Below the pieces are notes generated by a model. It was not told the origin of the DNA and did not search any database. It saw nothing but the letters and a program-made list of their open reading frames with translations. A program made the position numbers and the translations under genes. This document shows, piece after piece, positions 52,013 through 60,801 of a stretch of 64,000 nt of DNA (within the stretch, counting starts at the first letter, position 1; each line of letters starts with the position of its first letter). The DNA is from Oceanobacillus caeni (lineage in GTDB: Bacteria > Bacillota > Bacilli > Bacillales > Amphibacillaceae), in NCBI RefSeq assembly GCF_019037185.1, contig NZ_JAHHXM010000004.1:114174-178173 (forward strand). Reading direction: 5' to 3'.

Positions 52013-52627
52013 ATGTTTAAAAAGATTGCTAGTGATGCACTAGGATTGAGTGATATTGGTAAAATTATTCGGCCAGACGATTTTGATAAAACGGAATCAG
52101 ATGATTATGTATTACATGAAGAAGGAGAACGAATTCATTTTCTGATTAAATCGAAATCGGATGAATATTGTTTCACGAATCGTGCCTTAATCCACTTAGA
52201 TGGGGAAAAGGCAACGAGCAGTAAGCGAAATATTTCACGCTATGATTATTACTGCAACCCCATTCAAAATGTCACCGTTGAAACCGCTGGTACGATTGAT
52301 TTGGACCTTGAAATAAAATTCACGATAGGTGGACAAGCCATTTCTGTAGATATTGAGAAAAAAGAAGGCGAGGCTATTGCTGATCTGTATAAATCATTAG
52401 TTACTGTTTCGCACATTCAAGAAAGTGATGCACGTGTTCTAGGTTATGCGAAAGAAAGTCTTGATTTATCTAAAACTTTATTTACCGACAATCGCTTTCG
52501 AGAAGGAACTATTGCTAATGAATTTGAAAAAGCTACAAAATTTGCTTTTGATTGGCTAAATACGACATACAATGATAATACTCGAAAAGATTTTGGCGAT
52601 ATCTTTAATAAGTATATTCAAAATTAA
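52013..52627 (+). CDS. PH-domain protein with YvbH-like C-terminal region
   Basis: The ATG at 52013 (GAGGAG upstream) gives 204 residues. The N-terminal half is a bacterial PH domain (EGERIHFLIKSKSDEYCFTN, DGEKATSSKRNISRYDYY, PIQNVTVETAG). The C-terminal half is helical (RVLGYAKESLDLSKTLF, FEKATKFAFDWLNTTYND) like YvbH-type oligomerisation regions. Function unknown. Transcribed alone. Confidence 0.78.
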   Translation: MFKKIASDALGLSDIGKIIRPDDFDKTESDDYVLHEEGERIHFLIKSKSDEYCFTNRALIHLDGEKATSSKRNISRYDYYCNPIQNVTVETAGTIDLDLEIKFTIGGQAISVDIEKKEGEAIADLYKSLVTVSHIQESDARVLGYAKESLDLSKTLFTDNRFREGTIANEFEKATKFAFDWLNTTYNDNTRKDFGDIFNKYIQN

Positions 52628-52805
52628 CAAGGGAACTTGCTAATGTATAATGACTTAGAGCAATGCCACTGATAAACTTAAGTTATTCCGTGCGCCTTCG
52701 TGTTGTTTAAATGGGTGTAAATAAAGTAGAATAAAAACAAGTGTGATGTGGAAGATAGTGTAATAGACGATAAAAAGTAATTAGAAGTTAGGAGAGTGCC
52801 AAACG

Positions 52806-53237
52806 ATGAATGGAGTGGAATTTGATTTTGTTGTCAAAGATAGTAAAGCTGCACTAGAGCAGTACAAAGCTATTTTTGATGTAGAGGTTGTGGAAGAGAC
52901 AGATTTTAAAGTAGGCAATAACGAAGCGGTATTCACTATTTACGGTACGCGTTTCCATATGCTTGATGAAAATCCTGAATACCAACTATTTGCGCCGAAA
53001 GAAGGGGACAGGCAATCATTTTGGTTTAATATCGTGGTTCCAAACATCCAAGAAGTATATGACAAAGCGATGGCTGCTAATGCAACAGAAATTCAACCTG
53101 TCACAAGAATGGAGGAAATGGGCATTTCAAATGCTATGTTTTCTGATAGCTTTGGGTATGTATGGATGTTACATGAAATTCATCGCGAAGTATCTTTTGA
53201 AGAGCGCATTGATATTTTGAGTAAAGACTTTGAATAA
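52806..53237 (+). CDS. VOC-superfamily (glyoxalase-fold, PhnB-like) protein
   Basis: The 143-residue protein has the PhnB-type VOC pattern: FVVKDSKAALEQYKAIF, EAVFTIYGTRFHMLDE, FWFNIVVPNIQEVYDKAM, EEMGISNAMFSDSFGYVWML and HEIHREVSFEER. Metal ligands would be drawn from His at the HMLDE and WMLHE positions. Its substrate is unknown; relatives are often resistance or isomerase enzymes. AGGAGAG precedes the ATG. Confidence 0.82.
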   Translation: MNGVEFDFVVKDSKAALEQYKAIFDVEVVEETDFKVGNNEAVFTIYGTRFHMLDENPEYQLFAPKEGDRQSFWFNIVVPNIQEVYDKAMAANATEIQPVTRMEEMGISNAMFSDSFGYVWMLHEIHREVSFEERIDILSKDFE

Positions 53238-53239
53238 AT

Positions 53240-53480
53240 GCATTTTCTGAAAGGAATTGTGCGTGAATTAAGTGCATATTTCATTCGGGAAAAACATACT
53301 AGAAAACAAGAAAGCCACCCCGCGCCGTCCATAGCAAAGGGGTGGTTCTCATAAATAATCAAACATTTAAGACAACCACCACCCTGACGGTAGAGGTTGC
53401 GGGAGAAGTACTATTAGTTCTTCTCCCTTTATCTATACCCATTATACATAAATATATTCCAGATTTCTACTTTTAGAATT
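53240..53480 (+). repeat. 240-bp intergenic repeat with degenerate small frame and two hairpins
   Basis: Nearly identical in order to 63517-63760: CTGAAAGGAATTGTGCGTGA, GGAAAAACATACTAGAAAAC, AAGAAAGCCACCCCGCGCCG, AGGGGTGGTTCTCATAAAT, AAGACAACCACCACCCTGAC and a terminator (GGGAGAAG at 53401 with CTTCTCCC at 53420, then TTTATCT). The small frame here (LKGIVRELSAYFIREKHT...) is shifted relative to the copy at 63517. Confidence 0.8.
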
Positions 53481-53521
53481 TTTTCTTCCCACTTGGGCTG
53501 ATTAAATTAAGGGTGGTAAGA

Positions 53522-53623
53522 TTGACGACATTTGAGGCATTAAATCTGATACTACAATCAAATTTAGTGTTGATAGGATCGATAACATTGGTTCTTGTTT
53601 TCGTTAAAGAAAGAAAAAAGTAA
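53522..53623 (+). CDS. Putative holin-like type I toxin, 33 residues
   Basis: TTG at 53522 (AGGGTGG upstream) opens MTTFEALNLILQSNLVLIGS followed by ITLVLVFVKERKK and TAA. The TTFEALxLxLQ start, single hydrophobic helix and Lys/Arg end are the holin-like toxin pattern. Downstream GGGAGAC (53647) pairs with GTCTCCC (53694) as a transcript-end structure. An antisense antitoxin RNA is expected on the minus strand but not identified. It lies directly after the 240-bp repeat. Confidence 0.75.
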   Translation: MTTFEALNLILQSNLVLIGSITLVLVFVKERKK

Positions 53624-53785
53624 CCGCCCAGCCCTAACTAAGGTAAGGGAGACAACCCCCGTTAATGTGCACATTATTTAGATATTTGCATGAGTCTCCC
53701 GTCGTCCAAATTTATATCGTTCACTTAAATGGAACATAGGGCTTGTCACCTTTATCATCGTTCAAATCCATGGAATCAAGCACCT
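53624..53785. other. 3' region of the toxin and end of the tctA-like gene
   Basis: Contains the GGGAGAC/GTCTCCC structure (53647-53700), which could terminate the toxin RNA or carry the antitoxin RNA on the other strand. No gene. Confidence 0.4.
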
Positions 53786-55138
53786 TTAGCTAAATAATCC
53801 TAATAACCATGGTGCTGCGTACAGTATCATGAACATTACTCCATAATTTACTCCATAGCGGTGGAGTAGCCCTGATACTAAGGCAACAAGAATAACACCG
53901 AAAATGTTGATCCAACCTGCATCCATAAACGCCAACATCACTACTAGTCCCGCGAAAAGTCCAATTAGTGCCTCGTGAGGGATGTATTTAAATACAAAGG
54001 AACAGATTTGTGTAGCATATTTAATGGTTACATAGAAAGTGATAAGTAGTGCAATTGTGGCTCCAATGATAGATACGAGCATGATTTCACCCATAGAAAG
54101 AATGTGATGTATATTATGTTCAGGAGTGAAGATAGGTGGTGCGTTAAATAGTCCAGCAGCTGGGCCAATTGCCATTGGTGATAATGGTAGTCCTATAGCT
54201 ATCAGTGGAATTAATGTACCAGATATATAGGAGGCATTGGTTAAAGCATCCATTGTTGAAATAGCCCTTGAGGCTCTTTGAACAGGATCTTTAATATGCC
54301 TTGTTAAAAACTCACCTAAAAATACAGTCATCCCAACTGGTGTAAGAAAGAAAGTAATAGAACCTAGTGCACTACCTAAGGCCGCGGTGCCGGATTCTTT
54401 TTTCGTTAGAACTTTAAACGGATTTGGTAATTCTTTAACCTTTTTTGAATAGTTAACATGTATTTCCTTATTTCCAAGTCGAGGTAATTTTCTACGATGG
54501 TCTTTATTTAAAAGTTCAAATAAAGAAAAGGCGATTGGTCCGATCGTAATACCTAGAAAGAAGGATACGAAAACAGTTGAATCTGATGGAATAATTTCTA
54601 ATCCCCAATACAAATGACGGAGTCCTTGGATAAGTAATGCGAAAGGAACAATGATGACTAAAGATAAAATTTTATTTTTTGACAAAAGTGCTAGAAAAAC
54701 AGTTCCTAAGAAAAAGATTAAACCTGAATAGCTGCTGATTTTATCGGCAAATGGGAGAATCGCATTTGCAATCAAGAAACTTAAAGGAATAGAGACTAAT
54801 GTACCAATAACAGAGCCTGAGGACATTTTTCTTATACTAACATCTGGCATACCGTAACTTTTTAAAACCATAGCATGTTCGACCATTGGTGCAGCCATTA
54901 CCCCACCCGGTATCCCGGCAATGGCAACCGGAATAGAATCGGTTAGTTTCTTTGCCACTATCGCAGACATGAAAAATGCCAATATAACGTATGGAGAAAT
55001 GCCTAATAACGCAAGTGCAATGGTAACGGGTGCTAGTACCGCGGTTTCATCTGTACCGGGAGCGATTCCAATGATTGTATATAGTCCAGCACCAAGGATT
55101 GCGGCAACGACGATTTGGAAAATAATCATTACATCCAT
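53786..55138 (-). CDS. TctA-family (tripartite tricarboxylate transporter large subunit-like) permease
   Basis: The 450-residue protein has about eleven membrane helices and the TctA/DUF112 hallmarks: IGIAPGTDETAVLAPVTIAL, TDSIPVAIAGIPGGVMAAPM, and the second repeat LTNASYISGTLIPLIAIGLP with LSPMAIGPAAGLFN. TctA forms the transport channel for carboxylates. No TctC binding protein is present; instead a 78-residue two-span protein precedes it by two bases. Upstream lies HMG-CoA reductase, hinting at a carboxylate such as mevalonate as substrate. Confidence 0.82.
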   Translation of the reverse strand: MDVMIIFQIVVAAILGAGLYTIIGIAPGTDETAVLAPVTIALALLGISPYVILAFFMSAIVAKKLTDSIPVAIAGIPGGVMAAPMVEHAMVLKSYGMPDVSIRKMSSGSVIGTLVSIPLSFLIANAILPFADKISSYSGLIFFLGTVFLALLSKNKILSLVIIVPFALLIQGLRHLYWGLEIIPSDSTVFVSFFLGITIGPIAFSLFELLNKDHRRKLPRLGNKEIHVNYSKKVKELPNPFKVLTKKESGTAALGSALGSITFFLTPVGMTVFLGEFLTRHIKDPVQRASRAISTMDALTNASYISGTLIPLIAIGLPLSPMAIGPAAGLFNAPPIFTPEHNIHHILSMGEIMLVSIIGATIALLITFYVTIKYATQICSFVFKYIPHEALIGLFAGLVVMLAFMDAGWINIFGVILVALVSGLLHRYGVNYGVMFMILYAAPWLLGLFS

Positions 55139-55140
55139 GC

Positions 55141-55377
55141 TTACTCATCCTCCCATGTCTCAATAATGGTCCGTTTAGGCTTAATCATGATACTACTAAT
55201 AATAAAACCTAGGACACCACCTAAGATACCAAAGATTAATGACTGTGGGCCATTTCCTGGAGCAATTAGGTAACCACCAAGTGCAAAAAGAATACAAAGT
55301 CCCATGGCTATGCTAAGGTCTTTGATATCCACATGATCTTCCCAAATATCAACCAGGTTCTTCTTTTCCTCTTCCAT
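55141..55377 (-). CDS. Small two-span membrane partner of the TctA-like permease
   Basis: The 78-residue protein has two hydrophobic helices (about 21-39 and 44-66: LSIAMGLCILFALGGYLIAP, LIFGILGGVLGFIISSIMI), with charged ends (VDIWEDHVD and IIETWEDE). It stands in the position of the small TctB subunit but does not resemble TctB. GGAGG lies 8 bases before the ATG, and the permease starts two bases after its stop. Confidence 0.65.
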   Translation of the reverse strand: MEEEKKNLVDIWEDHVDIKDLSIAMGLCILFALGGYLIAPGNGPQSLIFGILGGVLGFIISSIMIKPKRTIIETWEDE

Positions 55378-55528
55378 GGTACCGCCCTCCTCTATTTATT
55401 TTTTATCCCACCTCAAGCTTTTTGGTAACCATCAGTGAGGGATGAAGGAAAACCTCCACTGATGGAAGACTTCTTTATAATAATTTATTAGCAAAATATA
55501 TCAAATATGAACAAGCTTAAGTCTTTGA
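55378..55528. other. Gap with TTATCCCACCT/GGGATGAAGGAA repeat scraps
   Basis: TTTTATCCCACCTCAAGC and GAGGGATGAAGGAAAACC echo the gap at 48066-48200. CATCAGTG and CACTGATG (55431, 55460) form a hairpin that may terminate mvaA. Confidence 0.45.
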
Positions 55529-56788
55529 CTAATAAGAAAGGGCTTTTACAATCTTTTTAATATCATCAAACTTAAACTTCCCTTGTTTTGCAGCTAATTC
55601 TATAACTTTATCAATTTGATTGTCTTTTGCACCTGCCATTAAAGCGAGGTTTCTTGCATGTAGTCTCATATGTCCCTGTTGTATGCCCTCACTAGCTAAT
55701 ACTCTTAGCGCAGCGAAATTCTGTGCTAGACCAACAGAAGCAATATTGCTAGCAAGTTCTTCAGCTGTTTCTACTTGCATTATTTTTGTGGCTAGTTTTG
55801 CTACTGGATGAGAAGTTGTTGCGCCACCAATTAAACCGACAGCAAGGGGAAGTTCGATAGTACCTATAATACTATGATTTTCACCTTTTTCCCAGTGAGT
55901 CAATGAGCGGTAAGTCCCCAATCTAGAAGCATACGCATGCGCACCTGCTTCCACAGCTCTGGTGTCATTTCCTGATGCAAGCACTACGGATGAAATTCCA
56001 TTCATGATTCCTTTATTATGTGTGGCTGCACGATATGGATCAATCATTGCTAATTCATAAGCATCCATAAACTTATTCATTGCTTCTTTATTATCATTAA
56101 ATGGGTCCTGAAAAGTGGCACGGGCACGTACGATACGTTGGTCAGCAAGGTTAGATAATATGCGTAAAACCACTTTGCCGTTAGTTATCTTTTCTAATAA
56201 TGGAGCAACTGCTTCCGCCATGGTATTTACTGCGTTTGCCCCCATAGCGTCTTTTGTATCCACAAATAAGTGAACTACCACCATTTTTTTGGTAGGTCCA
56301 TCTATGACATGTACTTCTAGGTTCTTTGCTCCACCACCAAGTGATACGAGTGTGGGATCTTGTTTGTTACAGAGTTGCAATATTTCTCTTTTGTTTTCAT
56401 AGACTTTTGCCAATGCTCCATACGGATCTTTTACTTCGGTAATTTGTATTTGTCCTCTCATGATTGCCCCACTATAAGAGGTTGTAAACCCACCAGAGTC
56501 ATAGGCATACTTTGCTGCATTACTAGCCGCTGCTACTACAGATGGTTCTTCCGTTGCCATGGGAATAAAGGCATCTTTATTATTAATTTTAAAATTGACG
56601 GCAATCCCAAGTGGAATTGGCATATATCCAATGACATTTTCAATCATTCTATCTGCTTCTTTTACCGAGAATCCTTTATTCCCCTTAATGATCTCAAGCT
56701 CTTTATCCGTTAAATTGGTAGCTTTGGCTATTTGTGATAGCCTTTCTTCAGGTAATAAGTTATAGAATCCAGGAATACGAGTTGACAT
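55529..56788 (-). CDS. mvaA: Hydroxymethylglutaryl-CoA reductase, class II
   Basis: The 419-residue protein matches class II HMG-CoA reductases: NVIGYMPIPLGIAVNF, TEEPSVVAAASNAAK (catalytic Glu), DAMGANAVNTMAEAV (coenzyme binding), THNKGIMNGISSVVLASGND (catalytic Lys and Asp) and HMRLHARNLALMAG (catalytic His). It interconverts HMG-CoA and mevalonate; with a transporter next to it and no other mevalonate genes here, a degradative role is possible. AGGAGG precedes the ATG by nine bases. A perfect palindrome upstream (56844) suggests a dedicated regulator. Confidence 0.92.
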   Translation of the reverse strand: MSTRIPGFYNLLPEERLSQIAKATNLTDKELEIIKGNKGFSVKEADRMIENVIGYMPIPLGIAVNFKINNKDAFIPMATEEPSVVAAASNAAKYAYDSGGFTTSYSGAIMRGQIQITEVKDPYGALAKVYENKREILQLCNKQDPTLVSLGGGAKNLEVHVIDGPTKKMVVVHLFVDTKDAMGANAVNTMAEAVAPLLEKITNGKVVLRILSNLADQRIVRARATFQDPFNDNKEAMNKFMDAYELAMIDPYRAATHNKGIMNGISSVVLASGNDTRAVEAGAHAYASRLGTYRSLTHWEKGENHSIIGTIELPLAVGLIGGATTSHPVAKLATKIMQVETAEELASNIASVGLAQNFAALRVLASEGIQQGHMRLHARNLALMAGAKDNQIDKVIELAAKQGKFKFDDIKKIVKALSY

Positions 56789-56843
56789 GAAAATAACCTC
56801 CTAAAAGTTGTCTGTAGTAATATTTATTCAATTGGATTTATTT

Positions 56844-56864
56844 GTATTCAACTTAGTTGAATAC
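56844..56864. promoter_or_regulatory. Perfect 21-base palindromic operator upstream of mvaA
   Basis: Two 10-base arms (GTATTCAACT and its complement) surround a single T, 56 bases upstream of the mvaA start. This size and symmetry is typical of a dimeric regulator such as a GntR-type protein; no regulator gene is next to it. Confidence 0.6.
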
Positions 56865-57071
56865 GATGTGGAGGATAAAGATACCATAGGAAGGAGAGTT
56901 AGAAATTAAAGTAATAGAAGGTGGTGGGCACATCAATTATCGGATGGCGTAATTGATTCCTTTTTATATTAAAAAGCAGTGGGGATATTGAGGCATGGAA
57001 GCAAGGGGACGGTTTGTTTGCTTACGAAAGGGAGGGTAATCGGGTTCCGTCCCCTTAGTCAAGGTGTTTCT
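56865..57071. other. Gap between mvaA and the SOD-family gene
   Basis: AAGGGGACGG (57003-57012) pairs with CCGTCCCCTT (57047-57056) 16 bases past the SOD stop codon and could end that transcript, though no T tract follows. Confidence 0.4.
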
Positions 57072-57602
57072 CTAGTACGCCTGGATCACACCACAGCCTA
57101 TACGCTTACCTGAATTCCCGGAAGGCTGTGAACGATAGTCGTCTGGATTTTCGTGAATCATGATGGACTTGCCAACGATGTCTTTACTTTTGAAACGATT
57201 GGTAAAAAACGTCATTCTTGCATAACCATCATTGGAGAACAAAACTGGAAAATCACCTGGATGATGACCATGCGGCTGGTTATTTGGATTCCAATGTTCA
57301 CCAGCGTGCTTAAAAGGATCTGTTTTTTCCCCTACAGAACAATCCCCATGCTCATGTATATGGAAACCGTGAGGACCAATTGGAGCTTGATTGCCATGGG
57401 CCGGCTGATACTTCGGTAATCCCGACACTTCTATCGATACTTCCACTCCATTTGGCACATCTTGAAAATAGACACGCCCACGTAAGTTCGGTGTCAACTC
57501 ATTTCCACGGATGTCTGCATAAGCTCTGCTAACTTGACCTCTTGTGGGATTCAACAAATTTGTCGGAATATAAACGAACGGATAATAGCCATATGGGTAC
57601 AT
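57072..57602 (-). CDS. Cu/Zn superoxide dismutase-family protein
   Basis: The ATG at 57602 (AAGGAGGAG upstream) gives 176 residues; a frame from 57656 is not needed. The SodC fold is visible: HGFHIHEHGDCS (His81, His83), AGEHWNPN (bridging His103), PHGHHPGDFP (His111, His114, Asp117) and KSIMIHENPDDY (His150), so the copper and zinc ligands all appear present. There is no signal peptide, so it may be cytoplasmic, or attached to spores; B. subtilis YojM is a related exported protein. GKRIGCGVI is the family C-terminus. Confidence 0.85.
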   Translation of the reverse strand: MYPYGYYPFVYIPTNLLNPTRGQVSRAYADIRGNELTPNLRGRVYFQDVPNGVEVSIEVSGLPKYQPAHGNQAPIGPHGFHIHEHGDCSVGEKTDPFKHAGEHWNPNNQPHGHHPGDFPVLFSNDGYARMTFFTNRFKSKDIVGKSIMIHENPDDYRSQPSGNSGKRIGCGVIQAY

Positions 57603-57903
57603 CGTATTCTCCTCCTTTTTCCTTTCACCATATGCCCAAAGGAAAATTTTGTGCAAGGTGGAGGAGGGGAGTACTTTTTTTTCATATAATTGCGGAGCTT
57701 ACAGGGAAGTCTAGAGAAGGGATTCATCATATATTTATGGAATTATAGACGGAAAAATTTGTTTGATAAATATATTGAAATATGGGGGTATTTAGGTATA
57801 TAGTCCTGAATGATTAGAGTAGAAAATAGAAGTGCTGTAATTATACAGGATTATAGGAAAATATAAACAAAAACTGACTGTTTTCTGTATTGGGGGAAAT
57901 AAA
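57603..57903. promoter_or_regulatory. Divergent region with a promoter for the three-gene operon (57775-57802)
   Basis: TTGAAA (57775-57780), 16 bases, TATATA (57797-57802). The start codon is about 100 bases further on. A second possible -10, TAATTATAC, lies near 57840. Confidence 0.4.
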
Positions 57904-59115
57904 GTGGATATTGAAAAAATTGAAAAGATATATAGACAGAAAATTAGACATAATAAAATTAAAAGACTATCAGCAATAGGTGAATATTTATCTAACAACT
58001 TTGGAATAGACGAGGACTCCTTTATTCAAGGCAATGAACAGCAATGCTTGCAATTTGTTATGCAGGTAGTAAGGGATAATATCGATGAGTCTGATCAGGT
58101 ACTAGATGATATAGCTAATTTACTAAATGACCGTTATTCAGTTGGAGAACCATATTTTTTATCTATACTTGAAACTGATTTGAGTCCAGTTGAAATAAGT
58201 TCATTGCTACAGGAAATTTATGAATCGGATGATTTTATTGAATATGATTCCTTCGAATTTACAGAACCGCGAATTGATCTGGATACAACCGGAAAAACTG
58301 TTGAATTGACGCTCAGATATAGTGAGTTTTACCAAGATCCAACTACAGGTGAAAAAGGACAAGAAATATATAGTGGGAAAATAGGAATTATCTTTGATTT
58401 AAATCAAAAAATAGCATTAAGTACTTTTGCAGGATACAATAAGGTTATTAATAAACTTATTCAATTTACAAAGGAATCGCATGGTCCGACTGTTAATTTA
58501 AAGCAAGTATATGTTAACCAACAAACTAGAAATATGCCCAATGCAAGACTAACAGATTTTGATTCATTGACTCTGTTGGTAATACGCATGATCTTTGATG
58601 AGCTAAAAAGAATGGATTATCAATTAAATAGTGTTGATTCCATTTCCTTTGATAATGATAAAGCACCTCGTGTCAAGAATGCAACTTTAGGTGGGAAAAA
58701 CTTGTTTGCGGACCCTGATGTTATCGAGCGTATATTTAATGGTGATAAGATTTCTAAGTTTACAATAACAGTTAGTAAATATCAGAATAAGGTTGAAGTA
58801 CTTACCACGGGATTAACAATCGACTTTAAAGGGATGTTAAAGATTGTTTTTAGTGAGCCTAATGTAAAGGGCTATATTTTAAAAGAAATTTGTCAAGAAT
58901 TATATTATACTATTGTTAACCTACTAGAAGATAAGCAAACTATTGAAATTGGATCAGAGATTGTTAATAATCAACTTTCAAGAGATGCTTTTCAATCGAA
59001 GAAAAGTTTTACACAATATGTAACAACGATAGAAGAAAATCTGATTAAAAGAATTCCTGATAAAGAAGAGGAGATTCGTGATTACTTTGGTGGAATTAAA
59101 TTGGATATTAAATGA
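57904..59115 (+). CDS. Unrecognised protein, gene 1 of a three-gene operon
   Basis: The 403-residue soluble protein has a helical basic N-terminus (IEKIYRQKIRHNKIKRLSAI) and a mixed alpha/beta body. Regions of note are ESDDFIEYDSFEFTEPRIDL, VELTLRYSEFYQDPTTGEKG, a KNATLGGKNLFADPDVIERI segment and a C-terminal VEVLTTGLTIDFKGMLKIVF strand-helix. I recognise no family and no catalytic motif. GGGGGAAATAAA precedes the GTG start. Low GC, like the two genes after it. Position between housekeeping genes and link to a membrane protein are what defence or signalling modules look like, but nothing in the sequence proves that. Confidence 0.72.
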   Translation: MDIEKIEKIYRQKIRHNKIKRLSAIGEYLSNNFGIDEDSFIQGNEQQCLQFVMQVVRDNIDESDQVLDDIANLLNDRYSVGEPYFLSILETDLSPVEISSLLQEIYESDDFIEYDSFEFTEPRIDLDTTGKTVELTLRYSEFYQDPTTGEKGQEIYSGKIGIIFDLNQKIALSTFAGYNKVINKLIQFTKESHGPTVNLKQVYVNQQTRNMPNARLTDFDSLTLLVIRMIFDELKRMDYQLNSVDSISFDNDKAPRVKNATLGGKNLFADPDVIERIFNGDKISKFTITVSKYQNKVEVLTTGLTIDFKGMLKIVFSEPNVKGYILKEICQELYYTIVNLLEDKQTIEIGSEIVNNQLSRDAFQSKKSFTQYVTTIEENLIKRIPDKEEEIRDYFGGIKLDIK

Positions 59116-59137
59116 GCCAATAAGGAGGGTTTAGGCC

Positions 59138-59680
59138 TTGTTCCTTTCAAACAGTATGGTAATCGTTAAAGTAAATGATATTGTTAATGTTGAAAAAAAT
59201 CTAAAGGATATTATGTTTATGGATGATAATGACCATTTCTATGCCATGAATTTTTTTGATGAAAGTAATAGTATGGGTGAAATTCAATGGTCCAATTCCT
59301 TTAGGTATGGAAAAATGAATATGGTAAACTTTATAAGGAAGAGTAATTATTTTTATTTATTCACATCATCTGTTCAAAATTATAAGTATTTAGGGAAAGT
59401 ATTGGATAAATTATTAGGTAGTAATGTTACCATTGAAGTTTTTAGATTACCCTTGAACTGTAAATATAAGGAAAGTTTAAGTCAGGAGATTACTTCGGTT
59501 GACGTAGATCCTTTCTTTGGAATAAAAGCTAAATTGGAGCTTGCCGATAATAATCCTATACTTCTTAAAATTTACACCAATGGGTTAATTACCTATCCAA
59601 TTACTACGGATAAAACAAAAGTAGATAAATTGTTAGAGATTTCTACAGATATTATAGAGAAGTGTAATCAAAATGTATGA
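59138..59680 (+). CDS. Unrecognised protein, gene 2 of the operon
   Basis: The TTG at 59138 follows AAGGAGGG by eight bases and gives 180 residues; an ATG at 59156 is the alternative. The protein is soluble and alpha/beta (VNDIVNVEKNLKDIMFMDDN, FYLFTSSVQNYKYLGKVLDK). Its C-terminal LLKIYTNGLITYPITTDKTK resembles the C-terminal strand-helix of gene 1, hinting at a shared fold. It begins 22 bases after gene 1 and overlaps gene 3 by 8 bases, so the three are translated as a unit. Confidence 0.7.
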   Translation: MFLSNSMVIVKVNDIVNVEKNLKDIMFMDDNDHFYAMNFFDESNSMGEIQWSNSFRYGKMNMVNFIRKSNYFYLFTSSVQNYKYLGKVLDKLLGSNVTIEVFRLPLNCKYKESLSQEITSVDVDPFFGIKAKLELADNNPILLKIYTNGLITYPITTDKTKVDKLLEISTDIIEKCNQNV

Positions 59681-60710
59681 CTATATATCATACTTATTTG
59701 CTGTTGGTCTTTGGGAATTGATGGATGGCATTAGCATTTATTCTATTCAATATCTGGGTTGGGTGTCAGCTGTTATTGCTGCATTATTGGCATTAACAAC
59801 TATAGTTTTTAGTCAACATAATGAAAGAGTAATTCAAAAGTCAAATGACTTAGCACGTGACATAAGTTTAGAATTGAATCAGGATAAAAACGAAGTTGAT
59901 AAAAATAGAGTTATCATACAAATCAATTACTTAGTAACGTTATTATCAAACGTAAAGACGTATAAGATTACTTTGATTATGTTTATAATTATTTCATATA
60001 GTCTTGCGGTTTGTTGGTTATTTGGTGGAATAGCTTATTCTTTAGATGCCAAAACAGTGTTTGACTCTGTACTGGTAGTATTTTCATCTTTTATTTTAAT
60101 AATTCTTTTAGTGATTTTGCCTTTATTAATGTTCTCTTTTAATAAATCAAAGCCATTAAATATTGATAAACATATGAAATTAGATCAGCTGGTTAACTTT
60201 TTGAATAATGAGGATTATTGGAAGGGGAACAGCATAGTATCTGATTTATTACAGCCGGTTGTAAAAGTGTCTTTAACTTCATCTAATCTTATAAGAATCA
60301 ATCTAAGGCAACATATTCCAATCTCTGGTTATACCGTTACCTTCAGATTTGTTACTAAGAATGAAGATATATTATTATTACACTTAAGGCCAGAACCTAA
60401 TGAGGTGTCTACGTATATAACTAAATCAGAAACTGAATCAAAGATGTATAGAAATTTTACAACTTTATTTAGAAATATAAAAAAGTTAAATTTAAAGGAA
60501 AGCAAGGTCTATGTAGTATCTGAAACAGAGAAGCTAGTTTTTTCTATAATGAAAGCTAAGGAAAGTACAAACCAACTAGAATTTAAACTCGGAAGTTATC
60601 ATAACCAGCCAATTATTTTACCTGTGAAAGAACTACTATTACAAGAAAAGTCTATTTTAAAGTTTAATTCTACAGAGGAACATTTATACTTTGAATTAAA
60701 TAATAAATAA
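59673..60710 (+). CDS. Unrecognised membrane protein, gene 3 of the operon
   Basis: The 345-residue protein has three hydrophobic helices (about 26-46, 99-121 and 130-156), with a charged segment between the first two (HNERVIQKSNDLARDISLEL). A soluble C-terminal domain of about 185 residues that looks beta-rich follows (SLTSSNLIRINLRQHIPISG, YTVTFRFVTKNEDILLLHL). No family was recognised. It overlaps gene 2 by 8 bases. The arrangement, two soluble proteins then a membrane protein, is like sensor/effector cassettes; the role is inference only. Confidence 0.72.
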   Translation: MYDYISYLFAVGLWELMDGISIYSIQYLGWVSAVIAALLALTTIVFSQHNERVIQKSNDLARDISLELNQDKNEVDKNRVIIQINYLVTLLSNVKTYKITLIMFIIISYSLAVCWLFGGIAYSLDAKTVFDSVLVVFSSFILIILLVILPLLMFSFNKSKPLNIDKHMKLDQLVNFLNNEDYWKGNSIVSDLLQPVVKVSLTSSNLIRINLRQHIPISGYTVTFRFVTKNEDILLLHLRPEPNEVSTYITKSETESKMYRNFTTLFRNIKKLNLKESKVYVVSETEKLVFSIMKAKESTNQLEFKLGSYHNQPIILPVKELLLQEKSILKFNSTEEHLYFELNNK

Positions 60711-60801
60711 GATTCAATTGGCCTATTTTCGGAAACTGACTTAAACTACTTTAACGCGTGTGAAAGGTTTAGCTAACTAAAAGGTAATTTATTGGAAAAG
60801 A

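Noticed and set aside
53624..53785. A minus-strand antitoxin RNA gene for the 33-residue toxin
   Set aside because: Expected from the family, but no promoter or clear terminator could be placed, so it is mentioned only as a prediction.
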